Below are positions 14,923-23,957 of a stretch of DNA of 39,052 nt, piece after piece. The notes beneath the pieces were generated by a model. That model did not search any database. It was not told the DNA's origin and saw only the letters and a list, made by a program, of their open reading frames with translations. The position numbers were made by a program, and so were the translations under genes. The DNA is from Oscillospiraceae bacterium (GTDB lineage Bacteria; Bacillota; Clostridia; Oscillospirales; Ruminococcaceae). Position 1 is the stretch's first letter. Each line of letters starts with the position of its first letter. The stretch is from contig JAHHTS010000015.1 in assembly GCA_020024475.1 (NCBI GenBank), positions 1-39,052 on the forward strand, read 5' to 3'.

Positions 14923-16854
14923 ATGTCAGATATTGAAAAAAAGGTAGAAAACAATTATGGCGGCGAACAGATTCAAGTTTTAGAAGGTCTCGAAGCTGTT
15001 AGAAAACGCCCTGGTATGTATATTGGTTCTACAGGTCCTAAGGGCTTGCATCATCTTGTTTATGAAATTGTAGATAATGCTATAGATGAAGCTCTTGCAG
15101 GTTTCTGTAATCATATTGAAGTAGAAATATTACCAGAAAACATTATCCGTGTAACAGATAATGGTCGTGGTATTCCGATTGGTATTCAGCCAAAACTTGG
15201 TATTTCAGCTGTTACAGTTGTATTTACAGTACTTCATGCTGGTGGTAAATTTGGTGGTGAAAACTCAGGATATAAAGTTAGTGGCGGTCTTCATGGCGTT
15301 GGTGCTGCTGTTGTTAATGCTTTGAGCGAATGGCTTAAAGTTACTGTTCGTAATGGAGAAGGAATTTACACACAGACATTTAAACGAGGTAATGCTGATG
15401 GTAACCTTGTCAGAATTGGCGATACAACAGAAAAAGGTACTACTGTTGAGTTTAAAGCTGATCCTGAAATGTTTGAAACTTGCAAATACGAATATGAAGT
15501 TTTGGAAACAAGACTTAGAGAACAGGCATTTCTTAACGCTGGTGTTAAAATTACGCTTTCTGATTTGAGAGATAGCGATGAGCCGATAGTTGAAACAATG
15601 CATTATGAAGGCGGTCTTAGAAGCTTTGTTGAATATATTCATACCAAAAGAGATATGACTGTACTTCACCCAGTTATTCACTTGAAAACAGAAACAAGTA
15701 ATTCAACTGCTGAAATAGCCCTGCAATATAACGATAGCTATAATTCACTTATCATTTCATTTGCAAATAATATCAATACTCCTGATGGTGGTACTCACGA
15801 ACAAGGCTTCAAAAATGCTCTTACAAGAGTTTTCAATGACTTTGGTCGCCAAAAGGGTTACATTAAAGAAAAAGACGACAACCTTTCAGGCGATGATGTT
15901 CGTGAAGGACTTACAGCTGTTATCAGTGTAAAAGTTACTGAGGCTCAGTTTGAAGGACAGACAAAAGCAAAACTTGGCAATACAGAAGTAAGAGGGCTGG
16001 TTGAAAGCCTTGTCTACGAAAAACTTAAAGATTTCTTTGAAGAAAACCCAGGTACAGCAAAAGCTATTTATGAAAAAGCACAAAGTGCACAGCGTGCAAG
16101 AGAAGCAGCTAAAAAAGCTAGAGAACTAGTAAGAAGAAAATCAGCACTTGAAAGCGCTCGTATGCCTGGTAAACTTGCTGACTGTTCAAGTAAAGATCCA
16201 AGCGAATGCGAAATTTATATCGTTGAAGGTGATTCCGCCGGTGGTAGTGCTAAAAGTGGCAGAGATAGAAGGTACCAGGCAATTCTCCCACTTTGGGGTA
16301 AAATGATAAATGTTGAAAAGGCAAGACTAGATAAAGTTTATGGTAACGAAAAACTTACACCAGTAGTTACAGCACTTGGATGCGGTCTTGGTGAAGATCT
16401 TGACCTTGAAAAACTTCGTTATCATAAAGTGGTTATCATGGCCGATGCCGATGTTGACGGTCAACATATTAGAACACTTTTGCTTACATTCTTCTTCCGC
16501 TTTATGCGTCCGCTTATTGAAGAAGGATATGTTTATATAGCAATGCCACCTCTTTACAAAATAACAAAAGGTCAGCAAATTAAATATGCCTATGATGAAA
16601 AAGAAAGAGAAGCATTTATTGCACAATTTGGTAGCAACTATAAAATTCAGCGCTATAAAGGTCTTGGTGAAATGAATCCAGAACAGCTTTGGGAAACAAC
16701 TCTTAACCCGGATAACCGTGTTATGATGAGAGTTTCAATTGAAGATGCACAAAAAGCTGATGAAACATTTACAATTCTTATGGGTGATAAAGTTGCACCA
16801 AGAAGAGAATTTATCGAAAAGAATGCAAAATATGTTAAAAATCTTGATATATAG
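14923..16854 (+). CDS. gyrB: DNA gyrase subunit B
   Basis: The 643-residue ATPase subunit of gyrase introduces negative supercoils together with GyrA. The GHKL motifs EIVDNAIDEA (Asn52) and DNGRGIP (79-85) are present. The TOPRIM domain has EGDSAGG (from Glu435) and MADADVDGQHI (Asp508, Asp510, Asp512), then PPLYK and QRYKGLGEM. I use the ATG at 14923, preceded by AAGGCGG; the in-frame ATG at 14896 lies inside remB and would add residues without family similarity. A YcxB-like gene separates it from gyrA. Confidence 0.97.
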   Translation: MSDIEKKVENNYGGEQIQVLEGLEAVRKRPGMYIGSTGPKGLHHLVYEIVDNAIDEALAGFCNHIEVEILPENIIRVTDNGRGIPIGIQPKLGISAVTVVFTVLHAGGKFGGENSGYKVSGGLHGVGAAVVNALSEWLKVTVRNGEGIYTQTFKRGNADGNLVRIGDTTEKGTTVEFKADPEMFETCKYEYEVLETRLREQAFLNAGVKITLSDLRDSDEPIVETMHYEGGLRSFVEYIHTKRDMTVLHPVIHLKTETSNSTAEIALQYNDSYNSLIISFANNINTPDGGTHEQGFKNALTRVFNDFGRQKGYIKEKDDNLSGDDVREGLTAVISVKVTEAQFEGQTKAKLGNTEVRGLVESLVYEKLKDFFEENPGTAKAIYEKAQSAQRAREAAKKARELVRRKSALESARMPGKLADCSSKDPSECEIYIVEGDSAGGSAKSGRDRRYQAILPLWGKMINVEKARLDKVYGNEKLTPVVTALGCGLGEDLDLEKLRYHKVVIMADADVDGQHIRTLLLTFFFRFMRPLIEEGYVYIAMPPLYKITKGQQIKYAYDEKEREAFIAQFGSNYKIQRYKGLGEMNPEQLWETTLNPDNRVMMRVSIEDAQKADETFTILMGDKVAPRREFIEKNAKYVKNLDI

Positions 16855-16862
16855 GTGAGTAG

Positions 16863-17474
16863 ATGGAATATCCTTTACAAATTGAACTGGATATAACCCA
16901 GGACGACTTTATATCTGTGGAAATTCTTGAACAGGAATTGGAAGCACAACTTTCAAAAAAAGCTTATCTCAAAGGTTTTATATGGCAGAGTCTTTTCTGT
17001 CTTGCCTTTGCAGTGGCAATAATTAGTATTAAAAGTATTGTTTTTGAATCTGTTTATTTTGTAATTGCTTTTTGGCTAATTTTCTTGTTTAACTTTTTAA
17101 TAAATTATTTTCAAGGATACAAAAAAGAATTTTCATACGCAGTCAACCATATTCTTGAAAACAGATATGACCACACCTTTTTTACTCCAGAACAGGGAAT
17201 GGCTCTTTTCTACGAGGACAAGGCTGAGTATCTAACAAATGAACAGAGAAGATATTTTAATTACGATAAAATTCAAAATATAAAAATAACAAAGCATCTG
17301 TTTATATTTGTAATGAAAAGAAGTAAGGAAAAAAATATGCGCGGCTTCGCTTATATGATTATTCCAAAAAGAAATATGAATGACGAACAAACGGAATTTC
17401 TAACCACTATTTGCCGGAAAATTATCGAAAGATATGATTTAAAAGAGTGGATGAAATCTGAAATTATGGATTAA
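16863..17474 (+). CDS. YcxB-like membrane protein between gyrB and gyrA
   Basis: The 203-residue protein has an acidic N-terminal region (1-35), two membrane segments (about 40-58 and 66-84) and a C-terminal domain of beta-type character that reads like the YcxB family (PH-like fold). This includes FYEDKAEYLTNEQRRYFNYDKI followed by KHLFIFVMKR and AYMIIPKRNM. The function of the family is unknown. It begins 8 nt after gyrB with an overlapping AGGTGAG site and ends 26 nt before gyrA, so it is cotranscribed with gyrase. The link to gyrase is positional only. Confidence 0.75.
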   Translation: MEYPLQIELDITQDDFISVEILEQELEAQLSKKAYLKGFIWQSLFCLAFAVAIISIKSIVFESVYFVIAFWLIFLFNFLINYFQGYKKEFSYAVNHILENRYDHTFFTPEQGMALFYEDKAEYLTNEQRRYFNYDKIQNIKITKHLFIFVMKRSKEKNMRGFAYMIIPKRNMNDEQTEFLTTICRKIIERYDLKEWMKSEIMD

Positions 17475-17500
17475 GCATATAGCTTTAGGAGATAGATAAA

Positions 17501-19981
17501 ATGATAGATAACACAAGATATATAGATAAAGACATTGAAAAAGAAATGAAAGATAGCTTTCTTGATTATTCAATGTCTGTTATAGTATCCCGTGCGTTGC
17601 CTGATGTACGCGATGGGCTTAAACCAGTTCATCGTCGTATTCTCTATGCAATGTACGAGAATAACTTGGATGCAAGTCATGGCTTCCAAAAATCAGCTCA
17701 AACTGTTGGTGAAGTTTTAGGTAAATATCACCCACATGGTGACGCCTCGGTTTATGACGCTATGGTTCGTCTTGCCCAAGATTTCTCACTTCGCTATCCT
17801 TTAGTAGATGGTCAGGGTAACTTTGGTTCGGTTGATGGTGACCCTGCAGCTGCTTATCGTTATACAGAAGCAAGAATGGAAAGAATTTCTGACGAAATGC
17901 TTCGTGATATAGAAAAAGAAACTGTTGATTTTGTTCCAAACTTTGATGATTCAAGACTTGAACCAAGTGTACTTCCATCAAAAATTCCAAACTTGCTTAT
18001 AAATGGTTCATCAGGTATTGCTGTTGGTATGGCTACAAATATTCCACCACACAACCTTACAGATGTATGTAATGGAATTGAATTTTTGATTGATAATCCT
18101 GATGCTGATTTTGCTGAAATAATGGAATATATTCCTGGACCAGACTTCCCAACAGGTGGCATTATAATGGGAAGAAGTGGGATTCGTTCAGCTTATGCAA
18201 CAGGTAGAGGTAAGATAACACTTCGTGGACGTGCTGAAATTGAAGAAAAAGCCAATGGCCGTTATCATATTATTATTACAGAAATTCCATATATGGTAAA
18301 TAAAGCTAGACTGCTGGAAAGAATTGCTGAACTCGTAAAAGAAAAAAGACTGGAAGGTATTTCTGACCTGCGTGATGAGTCTGATAGAGATGGTATGCGT
18401 ATGGTTATTGAACTTAAAAAGGAAGCAAATCCTCAAATTGTTCTAAATCATTTGTATTCTCTCACTGAGTTACAGACAACTGTAGGCGTTATTATGCTTG
18501 CCCTTGATGGCGGTGTGCCTAAGGTTATGGATTTAAAAACAATTCTTACAAAATATATTGATTTTCAGTGTGAAGTCCTTGTTAGAAGAACACAGTTTGA
18601 CCTTAAAAAAGCACTTGAAAGACAGCATTTGCTTGAAGGTTTAAAAATTGCGTGCGACAATATTGATGAAGTTATAAACATTATAAGAAAAAGTTACGAT
18701 AACGCAAAAGAAAGACTTATGGAACGCTTTAGCCTTTCTGAAATTCAGGCGACAGCTATTCTAAATATGCAACTTAGAAGGTTGCAAGGTCTTGAAATCG
18801 AAAAAATAATAAATGAACTTGCAGAACTCGCTGAAAAAATTGCGTATTATCAACAATTCCTTTCAAATCATCATATGGTTCTTGAACAAGTTAAAGCTGA
18901 TATTGAGGCAGTTAAAGAAAAGTATGGCGATGAAAGAAGAACTGAAATTGCTCATATAAGTGGCGAAGTTGATATTGAAGACCTTATCCCAAATGAAGAA
19001 TGTGTATTTACATTTACAAACTTTGGATATATTAAACGACAGCCTAAAAACACATATCAGGCACAGCGTCGTGGTGGTCGTGGTATAAGTGGTATGGCTC
19101 GCCGTGATGAAGACTATGTGAAAGAATTATTTATGAGTAAAACTCATAGTTATCTCATGTTTGCTACAAATAAAGGACGAGTTTATCGTCTTAAAGGCTA
19201 TGAAATTCCTGAAGGCAGTCGTCAAAGCCGCGGTATAAACATTGTAAACTTACTTCAGCTTCAGCCAGATGAAAAGATTACAAATATAATCACAACTGGT
19301 GAATCTATGGAAGGAAATATAGTTATGGTTACAAAACAGGGTATCATTAAGCGTACACCTGTTGAACAATATCAAAATGTAAGAAAATCAGGACTCATTG
19401 CCATTACTCTTGATGAAGGAGATGAACTTGCCTGGACAAGAATTACATCTGGTACAGATGAACTTATTGTTGCAACTCGTGGTGGCCAAGCCATTAAGTT
19501 TAGCGAAGAAGATGTTAGATTGGTTGGCAGAAATGCTCGTGGTGTTAAAGCTATTGAACTTGCAGAAGGTGATATAGTTGTAGGAATGGGCATTGCCAAA
19601 GAAGGCGCAAAACTTCTTACCATTACAGAAGATGGCAAAGGTAGAAGAACTGATGTAAATGAATATCGCTTGCAGACTCGTGGAGGCAAAGGTGTAAGAA
19701 ACTACGATGTAGAAAAAGCAGGGTTTGTTGCTGGTGTAAGAGTAGTAAACGATGATGAAGATGTTATAATTATATCGCTTAGTGGTATAATTATTCGTAT
19801 GCATGTAAGTGATATTGCTGTTCAAAGCCGTTATGCAAATGGTGTTAAAGTAATGAGACTTGATGCTGAAGATAAAGCTGTTACATTCGCTGTTACAATG
19901 AGAGAAGATGTTGAAGATAGTTCTGAAGAAGAAACTGCAGTAGAAGAAAACATCGAAAACGCACAAACAACTGAAGAATAA
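17501..19981 (+). CDS. gyrA: DNA gyrase subunit A
   Basis: The 826-residue breakage-reunion subunit has the catalytic Tyr121 in AYRYTEARM, a complete N-terminal winged-helix/tower region and a C-terminal beta-pinwheel carrying the GyrA-box QRRGGRG, which marks gyrase rather than topoisomerase IV. The quinolone-determining region reads HPHGDASVYD, giving Ala82 at the place of E. coli Ser83 and Ser83 at the place of Ala84. The C-terminus is an acidic tail (about 805-826). An AGGAG site precedes the ATG. Confidence 0.97.
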   Translation: MIDNTRYIDKDIEKEMKDSFLDYSMSVIVSRALPDVRDGLKPVHRRILYAMYENNLDASHGFQKSAQTVGEVLGKYHPHGDASVYDAMVRLAQDFSLRYPLVDGQGNFGSVDGDPAAAYRYTEARMERISDEMLRDIEKETVDFVPNFDDSRLEPSVLPSKIPNLLINGSSGIAVGMATNIPPHNLTDVCNGIEFLIDNPDADFAEIMEYIPGPDFPTGGIIMGRSGIRSAYATGRGKITLRGRAEIEEKANGRYHIIITEIPYMVNKARLLERIAELVKEKRLEGISDLRDESDRDGMRMVIELKKEANPQIVLNHLYSLTELQTTVGVIMLALDGGVPKVMDLKTILTKYIDFQCEVLVRRTQFDLKKALERQHLLEGLKIACDNIDEVINIIRKSYDNAKERLMERFSLSEIQATAILNMQLRRLQGLEIEKIINELAELAEKIAYYQQFLSNHHMVLEQVKADIEAVKEKYGDERRTEIAHISGEVDIEDLIPNEECVFTFTNFGYIKRQPKNTYQAQRRGGRGISGMARRDEDYVKELFMSKTHSYLMFATNKGRVYRLKGYEIPEGSRQSRGINIVNLLQLQPDEKITNIITTGESMEGNIVMVTKQGIIKRTPVEQYQNVRKSGLIAITLDEGDELAWTRITSGTDELIVATRGGQAIKFSEEDVRLVGRNARGVKAIELAEGDIVVGMGIAKEGAKLLTITEDGKGRRTDVNEYRLQTRGGKGVRNYDVEKAGFVAGVRVVNDDEDVIIISLSGIIIRMHVSDIAVQSRYANGVKVMRLDAEDKAVTFAVTMREDVEDSSEEETAVEENIENAQTTEE

Positions 19982-20104
19982 TTTATTTATCATTCTAAAA
20001 ATAAGTTTTAATGCATATAATATAAAATATAGAAACAATATTTTTAATTTTAAGCGTTAAAATGTACTAATAAGCTTGTTTTACAATATAAAACTTATAA
20101 ATTA

Positions 20105-20153
20105 TCCCCACATTGAATTTCATTGGATTAGACCTTATAATTCAATGTGGGGA
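20105..20153 (+). terminator. Long hairpin after gyrA, probable terminator
   Basis: A perfect 15-bp stem (TCCCCACATTGAATT and its complement) with a 19-nt loop is followed by GTTTATTTATAA. It lies 123 nt after the gyrA stop. The tail is only moderately T-rich, so a processing or regulatory role is possible. Confidence 0.6.
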
Positions 20154-20194
20154 GTTTATTTATAATATTTAAACAAAATATAACAAATAGTATT

Positions 20195-20425
20195 ATGATT
20201 TATTACTTTTATAGCGAAAAAGAAAATTTGAAAGGATTGCTTGCATATAATTTATATAAACGTATTTTATGTGATACACCACAAAAAGCAGCCGTTGGAA
20301 AAAACAAAGGTTTTATATACTCTTGCGTTCAAACTGAAGGAAAAAATATAAATGGTGGGTATAAATCTAACAATCCTTTACAAATAACAGGATGTTATCA
20401 TATTTCGAATTTTTATTCAAAATAG
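20195..20425 (+). CDS. Small hypothetical protein (76 residues)
   Basis: I do not recognise this protein. It starts MIYYFYSEKENLKGLLAYN, has three Cys and many Lys/Asn/Tyr, and has no clear membrane segment. The reading frame is open up to the hairpin at 20105, but an upstream ATG at 20147 lies within that hairpin, so I use the ATG at 20195. There is no Shine-Dalgarno sequence; the leader ACAAATAGTATT abuts the ATG exactly as it does before remB. A strong terminator follows immediately, which supports a transcribed unit between gyrA and mnmE. It may be a real small gene or a chance frame in a noncoding RNA. Confidence 0.4.
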   Translation: MIYYFYSEKENLKGLLAYNLYKRILCDTPQKAAVGKNKGFIYSCVQTEGKNINGGYKSNNPLQITGCYHISNFYSK

Positions 20426-20427
20426 CG

Positions 20428-20457
20428 AAGAGAGGAATACCTCTCTTTTATTTTTTT
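20428..20457 (+). terminator. Terminator after the small ORF
   Basis: AAGAGAGG (20428-20435) pairs perfectly with CCTCTCTT (20440-20447) around AATA and is followed by TTATTTTTTT. Confidence 0.85.
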
Positions 20458-20478
20458 ACATAAAAATATTAGCAATAA

Positions 20479-20496
20479 TTACTTATATATAAGTAA
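20479..20496. promoter_or_regulatory. 18-bp perfect palindrome upstream of mnmE
   Basis: TTACTTATATATAAGTAA is its own reverse complement. It ends 9 nt before the presumed -35 of mnmE, in a position fitting an operator. Confidence 0.35.
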
Positions 20497-20505
20497 ATTT
20501 AGCTA

Positions 20506-20534
20506 TTGTTATAAAAAACAAATTATGATAAAAT
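20506..20534 (+). promoter_or_regulatory. Promoter of the mnmE-mnmG-rsmG genes
   Basis: TTGTTA (20506-20511) and TAAAAT (20529-20534) are 17 nt apart, 37 nt before the mnmE start codon. Confidence 0.5.
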
Positions 20535-20571
20535 GATAAGTTAGATAAGTGTCTTAAAGGAGATGTTATAT

Positions 20572-21939
20572 ATGAGTAATTGTATAGCCGCAATGGCCAC
20601 TGCACCTGGAAAAGCATCTTTGTGTAGTATTAGAATTTCAGGTGATGATGCTTTTGTTGTTGCAAGTAAGGTTTTTATTCCTGCTCACAAAAACAAAAGT
20701 GTTTTAAATGCTAAAGGCTACACAGCACTTTTTGGCTCTTTTTACAGAAAAGGTGAGGAAGTTGACCAAGCGGTTGCTTTATTTTTCCGAGCACCAAAAA
20801 GCTACACAGGTGAAAATGTTGTTGAAATAAGCTGTCATGGCGGTTCAGCAGTTGCAGACCAACTTTTGAAAGCTTGTTATGAAGCAGGTGCACAGCCAGC
20901 AGGAGCTGGTGAATTTACAAAGCGTGCATTTTTAAATGGAAAAATGAGCATTACTCAGGCAGAAGCTGTTATGGAAATGATTAATGCAACATCAAATCAG
21001 GCACTTAATGCAGCCAGAAGCGCACTTGAAGGTAATCTTTATAAGAGAGCTGCTAAAATTAGAGATGACTTACTTGTTTTAGTGGGACATATTTCAGCTT
21101 ATACAGATTATCCTGAAGAAGCAGTTGAAGATGTAACTGATGAAGAGGTAAGTGAAATTCTTAAAAATGCACAAGAAAATCTAAAGAAGCTTATGGATGG
21201 GTATGATGTAGGCGCAAAAATTAAAAAAGGTGTACACACAGCCATTGTTGGTAAACCTAATGTTGGTAAAAGCACGCTTCTAAATGCTCTTTCTGGATTT
21301 GAAAAAGCGATTGTTACACCAATCGCTGGTACAACTCGTGATGTGGTAGAACAGGAAGTAATTTTGGGTGGAGTAAATCTTATTCTTCGGGATACTGCGG
21401 GTATAAGAGCAACTGATGATGAAATTGAAGCAATTGGAATTCAGCGTTCACTCAGCCGACTAAATGGCGCTAATCTTGTTTTCTGTGTTTTTGACGGAAG
21501 TAGAGAAATAACAGATGAAGATATTGAGCTTGCACAGCGCTGCAAAGAACTTAATAGTATTGCGATTATCAATAAACAGGATCTTAAGCAGCTTTTTGAT
21601 GTTGATAAAATTAAAGATAATTTTAAAAAAGTTATTTATATAACTGCAAAAGATTTTTATATGTCTAAAGAGTTTGAAAATGATGTTATGGAAGTACTCG
21701 GTGTTGCAAATATTGATGTAAATACAGGCATGATTGTTAATGAAAGACAGTATGAAGCAGTTAGAAATGCTTATAATTCAATAAAAGACGCATATGACAG
21801 ATTTAAAGAGGGATTTAGTCTTGATATTATCGGAGTATGTGTTGATGAGGCACTTTATGCAGTTTACTCACTTACAGGAGAAAATGTTTCTGAAGAAGTG
21901 ATAAATGAGGTGTTCTCAAAGTTCTGCGTTGGCAAATAA
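20572..21939 (+). CDS. mnmE: tRNA modification GTPase MnmE (TrmE)
   Basis: The 455-residue K+-dependent GTPase works with MnmG to make (carboxymethyl)aminomethyl-uridine at the tRNA wobble position. It has the N-terminal folate-binding domain (1-120) with FTKRAFLNGKMSITQAEAVM, a helical domain and an inserted G domain with GKPNVGKS (227-234), the TTRD switch, DTAG and NKQD. The C-terminus is FCVGK, the conserved C-(I/L/V)-GK motif with the catalytic Cys. I use the ATG at 20572 with AAAGGAG upstream; the ATG at 20563 is too close to that site. Confidence 0.97.
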   Translation: MSNCIAAMATAPGKASLCSIRISGDDAFVVASKVFIPAHKNKSVLNAKGYTALFGSFYRKGEEVDQAVALFFRAPKSYTGENVVEISCHGGSAVADQLLKACYEAGAQPAGAGEFTKRAFLNGKMSITQAEAVMEMINATSNQALNAARSALEGNLYKRAAKIRDDLLVLVGHISAYTDYPEEAVEDVTDEEVSEILKNAQENLKKLMDGYDVGAKIKKGVHTAIVGKPNVGKSTLLNALSGFEKAIVTPIAGTTRDVVEQEVILGGVNLILRDTAGIRATDDEIEAIGIQRSLSRLNGANLVFCVFDGSREITDEDIELAQRCKELNSIAIINKQDLKQLFDVDKIKDNFKKVIYITAKDFYMSKEFENDVMEVLGVANIDVNTGMIVNERQYEAVRNAYNSIKDAYDRFKEGFSLDIIGVCVDEALYAVYSLTGENVSEEVINEVFSKFCVGK

Positions 21940-21966
21940 CGCAACAATATACATTTATTTTGCATT

Positions 21967-21991
21967 ATATGTACTCTGTACGAGTACATAT
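21967..21991. other. Hairpin between mnmE and mnmG
   Basis: ATATGTACTC (21967-21976) pairs with GAGTACATAT (21982-21991) around a 5-nt loop. No T-run follows, so it is more likely a processing or stability element than a terminator. Confidence 0.45.
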
Positions 21992-22062
21992 TATATATTT
22001 AGTTTGCTTACAATCGGTGAAAGGGATTGCCAAGTTAACATAAACATTTGAAGGAGCTATTT

Positions 22063-23934
22063 ATGTTATTAGGAACTTATGATGTAGTTGTTATCGGCGC
22101 GGGTCATGCCGGAATTGAGGCAGCAGTGGCAAGTGCCAGATTGGGCTGTAAAACAGCCTTGTTTACTTTAACTCTTGACGGAGTTGGAAATCTGCCTTGC
22201 AACCCTGCAATCGGCGGTACTGCAAAGGGGCATCTTGTAAGAGAAATTGACGCTTTGGGTGGTGTTATGGGCATTGCTGCAGATGAAACTTGTCTGCAAA
22301 GTAGGATGCTTAACCTTGGCAAAGGTCCAGCAGTCCACTCACTTCGTGTTCAAACAGATAGACAAAAATATCATGTTTACATGAAAAAACTTTGCGAAAC
22401 TACGCCTAATCTAGACTTAAAACAGGCAGAAATATGCGAAATTAAGTTTAATGAAAACAACGAACCTACTGCTGTTATCACACAGTTAGGTACTCAGTAT
22501 GATTGCAAAGCGGTAATTATTGCAACGGGTACATATCTTACAGGTAAAATTTATGTTGGTGATGCTGCCTACTATTCAGGCCCAGATGGTCACCACAGTG
22601 CAATGAAACTTTCAGATAGTTTAAAAGCTGCAGGCATTGAATTAAGAAGATTTAAAACCGGAACACCTGCTCGTGTAAATAAAAGAAGTATCGATTTTTC
22701 AAAGATGCAAATTCAAGAAGGAGACAAAAAAACAGTGCCTATGTCATTTATGACTAAGCATGAAATAAAAAATATTCTCCCTTGTCACATTTCTTATACA
22801 AATGAATCAACGCATGATGTTATTAAGCAGAATATTCATCGCTCACCACTTTATGGTGGAAAAATAGAAGGGATAGGCCCTAGATATTGTCCTTCACTAG
22901 AGGACAAAGTGATGAGATTTTCTGATAAACCAAGACATCAATTTTTTGTTGAACCTTGCGGTTTAGACACTGATGAAATGTATTTACAAGGTCTTTCATC
23001 ATCTCTTCCAGAAGATGTGCAAGTTGCTTTTTATAAGACAATAAAAGGGCTTGAAAACCTTGAAGTTATGCGTCCGGCTTATGCTATTGAATACGACTGT
23101 GTTGACCCATTGGAACTAAAAGCAACACTTGAATTTAAAAAATATCCACATCTTTATGGTGCAGGGCAGTTTAATGGTACTAGTGGTTATGAGGAAGCTG
23201 CTGGACAGGGACTTATTGCAGGTATAAATGCTGCAAGAAAAATTCAAGGAAAAGACGAGTTTACTCTTTCAAGACAGTCATCTTACATTGGAACACTTAT
23301 TGATGACCTTATCACAAAAGGAGTTCTTGATCCATATAGAATGATGACAAGCCGTAGTGAATATCGTTTGTATCTAAGACAAGACAATGCTGATGAGCGT
23401 CTTACACCATTAGGCAGAGAAATAGGTCTTGTTGATGATGAAAGATGGGAAACTTACAACAATGTTCTTTCTCTTAAACAAAAAGAAATAGAAAGAATAG
23501 AATCTATAACGATTAAACCATCGCAGGTAAAAGAACTTCTCGAAAGCAAGGGATTACAACCAATAACAACAGGTGTTAGAGCAAATGAATTTCTTAAACG
23601 ACCACAAATCTCTTATGAAGAACTTATCAAAGTTATAGGAGAAGGTGATAGTATCACCCAATTTATCGGTGAAAAAGTAGAAGTTGAAATTAAATATGCT
23701 GGTTATGTAAAGCGCCAACAGATGCAAATTAACCAAACTAAAAAATTAGAATCGACAATTATTCCGGAAAATATTGATTATAGTGAAATGAAAGGTCTCC
23801 GTATGGAAGCAAGAGAAAAACTTATCAAGATTAGGCCGGCAAATGTTGGACAAGCTTCAAGAATTTCAGGCGTAAGCCCGAGTGATATATCTTCGCTTCT
23901 TCTTGAACTAAAAATGAGAGATATGAAACAATAA
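22063..23934 (+). CDS. mnmG: tRNA uridine-5-carboxymethylaminomethyl enzyme MnmG (GidA)
   Basis: The 623-residue flavoprotein is the partner of MnmE. The FAD Rossmann motif GAGHAG is at residues 12-17, followed by NPAIGGTAKGHLVREIDALGG, and then the family motifs RTGTPAR-like (RFKTGTPARV) and GQFNGTSGYEEAAGQG. The C-terminal helical domain ends with SLLLELKMR. I use the ATG at 22063 because AAGGAG lies 6 nt upstream; the ATG at 22048 overlaps that region and adds five residues. Order mnmE-mnmG-rsmG is the standard one near Firmicute origins. Confidence 0.97.
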   Translation: MLLGTYDVVVIGAGHAGIEAAVASARLGCKTALFTLTLDGVGNLPCNPAIGGTAKGHLVREIDALGGVMGIAADETCLQSRMLNLGKGPAVHSLRVQTDRQKYHVYMKKLCETTPNLDLKQAEICEIKFNENNEPTAVITQLGTQYDCKAVIIATGTYLTGKIYVGDAAYYSGPDGHHSAMKLSDSLKAAGIELRRFKTGTPARVNKRSIDFSKMQIQEGDKKTVPMSFMTKHEIKNILPCHISYTNESTHDVIKQNIHRSPLYGGKIEGIGPRYCPSLEDKVMRFSDKPRHQFFVEPCGLDTDEMYLQGLSSSLPEDVQVAFYKTIKGLENLEVMRPAYAIEYDCVDPLELKATLEFKKYPHLYGAGQFNGTSGYEEAAGQGLIAGINAARKIQGKDEFTLSRQSSYIGTLIDDLITKGVLDPYRMMTSRSEYRLYLRQDNADERLTPLGREIGLVDDERWETYNNVLSLKQKEIERIESITIKPSQVKELLESKGLQPITTGVRANEFLKRPQISYEELIKVIGEGDSITQFIGEKVEVEIKYAGYVKRQQMQINQTKKLESTIIPENIDYSEMKGLRMEAREKLIKIRPANVGQASRISGVSPSDISSLLLELKMRDMKQ

Positions 23935-23957
23935 TCTATATTATTATAGGAGCTTTT

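Noticed and set aside
19388..20038. 216-codon minus-strand frame over the end of gyrA
   Set aside because: It runs mostly inside gyrA, has no ribosome binding site and an odd Phe/Ser/Asn/Cys composition; it is a shadow of gyrA.
20147..20194. Longer start for the small ORF at 20147
   Set aside because: The ATG is inside the 3' arm of the hairpin at 20105-20153 and has no upstream ribosome binding site.
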